A stretch of DNA of 10,781 nt from Undivivens sp041654215 (GTDB lineage: Bacteria > Omnitrophota > Gorgyraeia > Gygaellales > Profunditerraquicolaceae), in the NCBI GenBank assembly GCA_041654215.1, contig JBAZDY010000050.1, positions 1 to 10,781 on the forward strand. Direction: 5' to 3'. The notes under the pieces were generated by a model that saw only the letters and a program-made list of their open reading frames with translations, made no database searches and had not been told where the DNA came from. Both the position numbers and the translations under genes were made by a program. Shown here piece after piece: positions 6,337-10,781 of the stretch; positions within the stretch are counted from its first letter, which is position 1; each line of letters begins with the position of its first letter.

Positions 6337-6363
6337 TTAGCAATCATAGCACAAGAGTGCTAA
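6337..6363 (-). promoter_or_regulatory. CIRCE operator over an extended -10 promoter of clpB
   Basis: The HrcA operator consensus is TTAGCACTC-N9-GAGTGCTAA. This site reads TTAGCAATC (6337-6345), nine bases, then GAGTGCTAA (6355-6363): one mismatch in 18 arm positions. On the minus strand a -10 box TATGAT (6348-6343) with an upstream TG (extended -10) lies inside the operator, so bound HrcA would block RNA polymerase. No good -35 is present. An A5T5 tract at 6373-6382 could act as an UP-like element. The predicted start falls about 20 bases before the clpB ATG. HrcA itself is encoded two genes along at 2932-3663, which supports the call. Confidence 0.9.
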
Positions 6364-6395
6364 AATAGAAACAAAAATTTTTCCTTTCCCACGGA

Positions 6396-6671
6396 TTATC
6401 TGGACCTGCTTACCTTATTATTCATCTGCAGTATGATGCGGATTCCACTGATATTAACGCGCTTTTCTTCCATCAAAAAATGAATGTATTCCAGCCGCTC
6501 TATATCCTTTTGACAGTATAATCTTGATTTCTTTCCCTGGCGCTTTGGAGAAACAATACCCGCCTTATCGAGCTGGCGTAATGTCCAAACAGGGATACCT
6601 ACCAGCCTGCTGACCACGCTGATGATATATACCGGTTCTTCCGGACGTATATTCACCTTAAAAACAGGCAT
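6396..6671 (-). CDS. hspR: HspR-like MerR-family heat-shock regulator
   Basis: A 91-residue protein with an N-terminal MerR-type winged helix. YIISVVSRLVGIPVWTLRQLDKAGIVSPKR (about 15-44) resembles the HspR pattern of VYVIS, then helix-turn-helix, then LVSP. SRLYCQKDIERLEYIHFLMEEKRVNISGIRIIL (49-81) matches the RRY-DIE-L and G-VNLAGI elements that set HspR apart from other MerR proteins. It is shorter than the 120-150 residues usual for actinobacterial HspR and ends soon after the second helix pair. In Streptomyces, Mycobacterium and Helicobacter, HspR represses chaperone genes including dnaK and clpB with DnaK as co-repressor. The gene sits directly before clpB, which fits. GGGAGG lies 7 bases before the ATG and a strong promoter lies upstream. 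Assignment to HspR rather than generic MerR is likely but unproven. Confidence 0.82.
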   Translation of the reverse strand: MPVFKVNIRPEEPVYIISVVSRLVGIPVWTLRQLDKAGIVSPKRQGKKSRLYCQKDIERLEYIHFLMEEKRVNISGIRIILQMNNKVSRSR

Positions 6672-6707
6672 CGCTATTCCTCCCTGCTATTACCATAACT
6701 TAGAAAA

Positions 6708-6736
6708 ATAATACCATATCATAACAATCTTGTCAA
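6708..6736 (-). promoter_or_regulatory. Consensus-like promoter of hspR with palindrome on the -35
   Basis: On the minus strand, TTGACA (6736-6731) and TATTAT (6713-6708) are 17 bp apart, a near-ideal sigma70 promoter about 40 bp before hspR. A 13-bp palindrome, atcttg-t-caagat (6727-6739), covers the -35 box. Its CTTG/CAAG halves recall the outer parts of the HspR operator HAIR (CTTGAGT-N7-ACTCAAG), but the spacing is wrong for a true HAIR. It is a plausible autoregulatory operator; the binding protein is unknown. Confidence 0.65.
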
Positions 6737-6752
6737 GATAAATTAATAGATT

Positions 6753-6771
6753 CTGTTAGGATATCTAACAG
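6753..6771 (-). other. Small inverted repeat between hflX and hspR
   Basis: ctgttag (6753-6759) pairs with ctaacag (6765-6771) around five bases. It follows the hflX stop by about 12 bp and precedes the hspR promoter. The downstream sequence on the minus strand is AT-rich (AATCTATTAATTT) but not a clean U-tract, so it is at best a weak terminator for the miaB-hflX operon. A regulatory site for hspR is the alternative. Confidence 0.35.
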
Positions 6772-6783
6772 GTAAAACCGCCT

Positions 6784-8043
6784 TTATTTCTCCCGTCCGG
6801 CACAGGCATCCTGCATGCGCTTGGCCTCTACTAACGGAAGATTTCCACTGACCTTCACCCCTTCCGCAAGATATTCCACTGACTCGACCCTGCCGTGCCG
6901 ATAGAACTGGTCCAACAGATGCATAAGGCTGTGCGGGATGAGTAATTCCACCCGCGTCATCCTGCCCTTGAATTCCTTCTCGATCTCTGCCAGCAGCTTG
7001 TCCAGGTTGGTCCCCAGCTTGGCGGAGATGGCGACCGGCCTGGGCATATCCGCCTCTAACGCCGCCAGCCAGCTTTTATCCTCCAAAAGGTCGAGTTTGT
7101 TCAAAGCCGTGACCACCGGGATATCCTGGGCGCCGATCTGCTCCAGCACCTGCCGCGCGGAACGGGCGTGTTCATAAGCCAGATGATGGCTGCAATCTAC
7201 CACGTGCACCAGGAGGTCGGCGTGCGCCGTTTCCTCGAGGGTGGCCTTGAATGCCTCGATAAGATTGTGCGGCAGGTCGTGCAGGAACCCGACGGTATCG
7301 GTAAGCACCACATTTTCTCCGCACGGCAGTTGTAAAGACTTCGAGAGCGGGTCCAGGGTGGTAAAAAGCGCGTTCTGCACCTTCTGTCCGGCGTCGCAGA
7401 GGGCGTTCAAAAGCGTGGATTTCCCGGCATTGGTGTAGCCTACCAGCGCCACCAGCGGAAGTTCCTTCTCTTTTCTCTTCTTGCGCAACAGCTGACGGTG
7501 GCTGTTCAGGTCGCGGAGGTCCCGCTTCAAGCTGTCTATGCGCTTGCGTATGCGCCGGCGGTCCGTCTCCAGTTTGGTCTCGCCGGGGCCGCTGGTGCCG
7601 ATGCCGCCGCCCGGACGGGAAAGCAGTTTTCCCCTGCCGGCAAGCCGCGGCAGCATATATTCAAGCTGGGCCAATTCCACCTGCGCCTTTCCCTCACCGC
7701 TGGCCGCGTGCCTGGCGAAGATATCCAGTATCAGTTGTGTGCGGTCTATCACGCGCTTACCGATGATATCCTCAAGATTGCGCTGCTGCGTGCCGGTCAG
7801 ATCTTTGTTAAAAATAACCGTATCCACGTTCTCCGCCGCGCAGATCAGCGCGAGCTCTTCGGCCTTGCCGCTGCCGATGAGCAGGCTCGCGGTAGGTCTG
7901 TCGCGCAGACAGATGATATTATCCACCAGTTCAACGCCGGTGTTGGCGGTGAGCTCCGCCATTTCCCTGGCGCTGTCATCCACCGTCCATCCGTCGTCCG
8001 CTCCGTGGCTGAACCTGACTGTTACCGTGATAACTCTTTCCAT
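6784..8043 (-). CDS. hflX: HflX, ribosome-associated GTPase
   Basis: A 419-residue GTPase of the OBG-HflX group. In E. coli HflX binds the 50S subunit and splits stalled ribosomes, notably during heat stress. The N-terminal HflX domain (about 1-185) includes LIGSGKAEEL (55-64) and the glycine-rich GGGIGTSGPGETKLETDRRRI (145-165). The G domain has G1 GYTNAGKS at 202-209, a TT pair at 228-229 for G2, G3 DTVG at 249-252, G4 NKLD at 315-318 and G5 SAK at 340-342. Length is normal. The ATG at 8043 overlaps the end of miaA by 22 bp, with GGAGG/GGCGG just upstream inside miaA, indicating coupled translation. The miaA-hflX pairing is as in enterobacteria, but no hfq lies between them. Confidence 0.96.
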   Translation of the reverse strand: MERVITVTVRFSHGADDGWTVDDSAREMAELTANTGVELVDNIICLRDRPTASLLIGSGKAEELALICAAENVDTVIFNKDLTGTQQRNLEDIIGKRVIDRTQLILDIFARHAASGEGKAQVELAQLEYMLPRLAGRGKLLSRPGGGIGTSGPGETKLETDRRRIRKRIDSLKRDLRDLNSHRQLLRKKRKEKELPLVALVGYTNAGKSTLLNALCDAGQKVQNALFTTLDPLSKSLQLPCGENVVLTDTVGFLHDLPHNLIEAFKATLEETAHADLLVHVVDCSHHLAYEHARSARQVLEQIGAQDIPVVTALNKLDLLEDKSWLAALEADMPRPVAISAKLGTNLDKLLAEIEKEFKGRMTRVELLIPHSLMHLLDQFYRHGRVESVEYLAEGVKVSGNLPLVEAKRMQDACAGREK

Positions 8044-8942
8044 ATGGTTTCCGCCGCCTCCTCCGGGAGCGCCGCCGGCCGGTTGAGCCAGCGCACGCGT
8101 TTATCCTTCCTGAACCAGGTCATCTGCCGTTTGGCGTAATGCCTGGTATTCAACTTCATCAGCCGCAGCGCCTCATCCAGCGCGCATCTGCCCTCGAAAT
8201 ATTCCTTCAATTCCTTCAAACCGATGGCAAAGGCCGCGGTGCGCGAAAGCGGCATCTTTAGCAGACCGCGCGCCTCCTTTTCCAGCCCGGAAGCGAACAT
8301 CGCCTCAACCCTCTCATCTATCCTCCGGTACAATTCCTCCCGCTCCGGGCTAAGGCAGAATATCTCCGTCTCATAAAACTCCGAGAGCCCCTTGCGCTCT
8401 TTCTGTTGATCTGAGATCGGTTTACCGGTAGAGACTAAGACCTCCAGCGCGCGGACAACTCTCCTGACGTCATTAGTATGGATACGTTTTCCGGCCGCCG
8501 GATCGCGTTCACTCAACCTCGCGTGCAGTGCCGCCGCGCCTTCCGGTGAATCTGCCTGCCGGTAAAACTCCTCCCGCAACGAGCTCCGTTCAGGCGCGCA
8601 GGCAAAAAGCCCGTCCAGCGCCGCGGAAACGTATAAACCGGTCCCTCCCACGAAAAGCGGAACCTTGCCCCGCATAAAGATATCCTCGACTTTCCCGGCC
8701 GCCTCCTCATAATAACGGAAGGCGTTGTATTCCTCCGTAGGCGGCACGATATCCAGCAGATGATGCGGCACCCTCGCCCTGTCCGAAGCCGAAGGTTTGG
8801 AGGTAATGATATCCATCCCTTTATAAACCTGCATGGAATCGCAGGAAATGATCTCCGCGCCGATACGCTCCGCCAATATCATGGCGGCTGCCGATTTACC
8901 GGAGGCTGTGGGACCGGTGATAAAAATGACCTTTTTATTCAT
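8022..8942 (-). CDS. miaA: MiaA, tRNA dimethylallyltransferase
   Basis: A 306-residue enzyme that transfers the dimethylallyl group from DMAPP to N6 of A37 in tRNAs reading UNN codons, forming i6A37, the substrate of MiaB. The P-loop GPTASGKS is at 10-17. The catalytic/substrate region SCDSMQVYKGMDI (33-45) contains the conserved Asp35. GGTGLY is at 99-104, with NDVRRVVRALEVL near 157-169 and the C-terminal KRQMTWFRK motif near 270-278. Length is typical. The ATG at 8942 lacks a clear Shine-Dalgarno and is 7 bp after the preceding stop, suggesting translation coupled to the upstream gene. miaB is two genes upstream, so both enzymes of the pathway are transcribed together. Confidence 0.97.
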   Translation of the reverse strand: MNKKVIFITGPTASGKSAAAMILAERIGAEIISCDSMQVYKGMDIITSKPSASDRARVPHHLLDIVPPTEEYNAFRYYEEAAGKVEDIFMRGKVPLFVGGTGLYVSAALDGLFACAPERSSLREEFYRQADSPEGAAALHARLSERDPAAGKRIHTNDVRRVVRALEVLVSTGKPISDQQKERKGLSEFYETEIFCLSPEREELYRRIDERVEAMFASGLEKEARGLLKMPLSRTAAFAIGLKELKEYFEGRCALDEALRLMKLNTRHYAKRQMTWFRKDKRVRWLNRPAALPEEAAETIWKELSR

Positions 8943-8949
8943 TATGGCA

Positions 8950-9780
8950 TCAAGGACAGATACGGATGGGATAACCTTCTTTGGAGAGTTTCTTCGCGGA
9001 TTCCTCGGCCTGGCCGCGGTCGTTGAACCTGCCGACCTTTACTCTGAAAAGGATGTTTTCGCCGCCCGGTTTCCGGTATTTCTCCACATAAGCGTCGTAA
9101 CCTTTCCCGGCGAGTTCCTCTTTCAAGGCGTTGGCGTTGGCCTGGCGGGAGAAAGAACCGGCCTGCACGGTGTAAAAAAACCCGGGATTACGCAGAACAT
9201 CCAGCCCGTTATCTTCAGCCGGAGGCGGAAAATTCTTGCTTATCTTCGCGGCGTAAGCGGCGGCCGTCGCGTTGTCGCCTTTCTTCTCGGCGCAGCGCTT
9301 CAGACGATAATAGATACCGTCCGCGAAACGGACGTATGCCCTTCGCTCCTCCATCTGCTTATAATGCTTCTCCGCCGTAGCGTAGTCCCCGCGCAGAAAG
9401 TATGTGTCCGCCAGGCCTATCTCCGCTTCAGTCCTGAATTCCGAGCCGCGCGACTCGCGCAGTATAATTTCGAAGATATCCGAGGCCCGCAAGAGGTTGC
9501 CGTCCTTCATATAACTGACTCCCAGAATATAGTATAATTCGTTGAGGCCGCGGGAATCCTTACCGGCCTGGGCCAGCATCCTCTCTCCTTCTTTTATCGC
9601 CTTCTTGTAATCCCCCTTGAGAAAATAATACTTGGGTTTATCCAGATTCATTCCGCAGACAGCCGGCATCAACCAGATAACAAACAGTAAAACGGCAGCG
9701 GAGAAAACGGCCACCGCGAACAAAAACGGCGCGCGGCCGTAGATCTTGCCGGTATACTTCAAACGGTATCGGTGATTCAT
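8950..9780 (-). CDS. Membrane-anchored TPR and SPOR-domain protein
   Basis: A 276-residue protein with no assigned gene name. A basic N-terminus followed by one hydrophobic segment (about 18-38) suggests an uncleaved anchor with the rest outside the membrane. The cysteine after it (residue 42, PAVC) does not fit a lipobox. Residues about 47-180 have TPR-like helix pairs (YYFLKGDYKKAIKEGERML, ELYYILGVSYMKDGNLLRAS, EIGLADTYFLRGDYATAEKHY). Residues 201-275 form a SPOR domain (FFYTVQAGSFSRQANANAL ... FRVKVGRFNDRGQAEESAKKL). SPOR domains bind glycan strands stripped of peptides at division septa, so a cell-envelope or division role is likely. Its ATG overlaps the miaB stop by 4 bp (ATGA), and miaA follows 7 bp after its own stop. 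Why it lies inside a tRNA-modification operon is unknown. Confidence 0.88.
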   Translation of the reverse strand: MNHRYRLKYTGKIYGRAPFLFAVAVFSAAVLLFVIWLMPAVCGMNLDKPKYYFLKGDYKKAIKEGERMLAQAGKDSRGLNELYYILGVSYMKDGNLLRASDIFEIILRESRGSEFRTEAEIGLADTYFLRGDYATAEKHYKQMEERRAYVRFADGIYYRLKRCAEKKGDNATAAAYAAKISKNFPPPAEDNGLDVLRNPGFFYTVQAGSFSRQANANALKEELAGKGYDAYVEKYRKPGGENILFRVKVGRFNDRGQAEESAKKLSKEGYPIRICP

Positions 9781-10781
9781 TTCGCCTTTCCCCGCTGTTT
9801 GCCGGACAGCGATATGCGTTTCTGCAGGTCGAGGGCCAATCTATGGCGCCGCTCTTTTTCCCGGCGCGGCACATCGTCTTCCAGGCTTGCGGCCATGCTG
9901 TGCGGCCTCGGCGAGTATTTGAAAATATACGCCGTATTGAAACGCACCTCTTCCAGCATCCGGCAGGTGGCCCGGAAATCCTCCTCGGTTTCACCGGGGA
10001 ACCCCACGATCACATCCGTGCTCAATTCGCCGCCCGGCACTATTCTACGATATTCACGCGCCAATTCCAAATAATATTTACTATTATATCCGCGGTTCAT
10101 CGCCTTCAGCACACGGTCCGAACCGGACTGGAACGGCAGGTGCAGCCACTTTTTCACCCGCTCCAGGCCGCCGATGGCCTTAAAAAGCCGCGTGCCACTG
10201 TCCCTGGGATGAGAAGAAATAAAAGTTATCTCCTTTACCCCCTCTATCGCCTGCGCATCCTCCAGCAGATCCACGAAATCCCCTTTATCGCCTGAACGAT
10301 AGGAATTCACATTCTGCCCCAGCAGGAATATCTCGTTCAATCCCCGCGAAACCGCATCCCGCACCTCGCGCAGTATATCCTCGCGCCTGCGGTGCCGCAG
10401 CGGGCCTCGCACATACGGAACGATACAATAAGAACAATGGTTCGAACATCCCTCAGAGATCACGATATAAGCCTGTGTCTTGCCCGAACGGAACCCGGTG
10501 TGATATATCTCCTCCGGTCTGACATCTCCGTCCACTTCAAAAATCTTGCGTTCAAAAATGATAGCCTCGTCTTCGCCTTTACCGTGGAGCGCGGGTGACC
10601 GGCTGTAAAATATCCTTCTCAGTATCTCCGGGATCTTAGCGATATCCTGCGGCCCGGCCACAAAATCCACGAGCGCAGACCGCTCAAACGCCCCCGCCCC
10701 GTAATTCCTACCCATGCACCCCACGAGCCCGATTACAGGTTTTATGCTTATCGGGCTAGGGACGCCTTTTCTTAGCTCTCG
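9777..10781 (-). CDS. miaB: MiaB, tRNA-2-methylthio-N6-dimethylallyladenosine synthase (5' end outside window, no TRAM domain)
   Basis: A radical-SAM methylthiotransferase that adds the 2-methylthio group to i6A37. The frame stays open to the window edge, so about 80 N-terminal residues are probably missing and the GTG at 10724 is not the start. The visible part is 334 residues. GCMG at visible 21-24 is the third cysteine of the UPF0004 cluster. The radical-SAM motif GCSNHCSYC gives CxxxCxxC at visible 112/116/119, followed by IVPYVRG. LLGQNVNSY is the signature that favours MiaB over MtaB or RimO. Later motifs include HLPFQSGSD and DVIVGFPGETEEDF. The protein ends at LQKRISLSGKQRGKAK, just where the C-terminal TRAM domain normally begins. 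The stop overlaps the next gene by 4 bp and no TRAM remnant is seen in another frame. Function is well supported; the missing TRAM is the odd point. Confidence 0.93.
   Translation of the reverse strand, partial: RELRKGVPSPISIKPVIGLVGCMGRNYGAGAFERSALVDFVAGPQDIAKIPEILRRIFYSRSPALHGKGEDEAIIFERKIFEVDGDVRPEEIYHTGFRSGKTQAYIVISEGCSNHCSYCIVPYVRGPLRHRRREDILREVRDAVSRGLNEIFLLGQNVNSYRSGDKGDFVDLLEDAQAIEGVKEITFISSHPRDSGTRLFKAIGGLERVKKWLHLPFQSGSDRVLKAMNRGYNSKYYLELAREYRRIVPGGELSTDVIVGFPGETEEDFRATCRMLEEVRFNTAYIFKYSPRPHSMAASLEDDVPRREKERRHRLALDLQKRISLSGKQRGKAK

Noticed and set aside
6314..6783. A canonical HAIR operator (CTTGAGT-N7-ACTCAAG) near hspR or clpB
   Set aside because: I read both intergenic regions on both strands and found only the collapsed CTTG/CAAG palindrome at 6727-6739, not the full consensus spacing.
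8022..8043. A small hfq-like gene between miaA and hflX
   Set aside because: The two genes overlap by 22 bp, leaving no room, and no Sm-like sequence appears in other frames there.
9638..9994. Minus-strand 118-codon frame spanning the miaB-SPOR junction as a displaced TRAM domain
   Set aside because: Its translation shows no TRAM pattern, and the real genes in the other frames are well conserved across the whole stretch.

Overview
The window is a bacterial chromosome segment in which every supportable gene lies on the minus strand. It is therefore read here from high to low coordinates. It holds two housekeeping modules: a tRNA-modification/ribosome-rescue cluster (miaB, a TPR-SPOR membrane protein, miaA, hflX), then a protein quality-control cluster (hspR, clpB, hrcA, grpE, dnaK).

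Layout in transcription order. Positions 10781-6784 hold miaB (5' end outside the window), a membrane-anchored TPR/SPOR protein, miaA and hflX. These are packed with a 4-bp overlap, a 7-bp gap and a 22-bp overlap, so they look like one operon. MiaA and MiaB catalyse the two consecutive parts of the ms2i6A37 modification. Positions 6783-6672 are AT-rich and carry a strong sigma70-type promoter for hspR, a short MerR-type regulator resembling HspR. Positions 6395-6314 separate hspR from clpB and contain a near-perfect CIRCE operator (the HrcA site) laid over an extended -10 promoter. clpB is followed after 58 bp by hrcA, grpE and dnaK. A second consensus-like promoter with no CIRCE lies across the clpB stop codon, just before hrcA. 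The 172-bp grpE-dnaK spacer holds a 24-bp direct repeat and two hairpins. The 181 bp after dnaK hold a cluster of short imperfect repeats. No dnaJ is present in the window.

How the genes work together. ClpB and DnaK/GrpE form the disaggregase/refolding system (the J-protein must be encoded elsewhere). HrcA should repress clpB through the CIRCE site, and by read-through may also tune its own operon. HspR is a second, unrelated heat-shock repressor next door. HflX is a heat-stress ribosome-splitting GTPase in its studied relatives, so both modules share a stress theme.

Organism. The gene set indicates a bacterium with peptidoglycan (SPOR domain). DnaK lacks the roughly 25-residue N-terminal insert seen in proteobacterial DnaK. 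HrcA is unusually short, MiaB lacks its TRAM domain, and HrcA and HspR occur together. This combination suggests a deep-branching or candidate-phylum lineage. Omnitrophota is my guess, with low confidence, and nothing here proves it. I found no mobile element, CRISPR array, rRNA or tRNA. The unusual content is regulatory wiring, domain loss and structured intergenic repeats rather than a new enzyme system.
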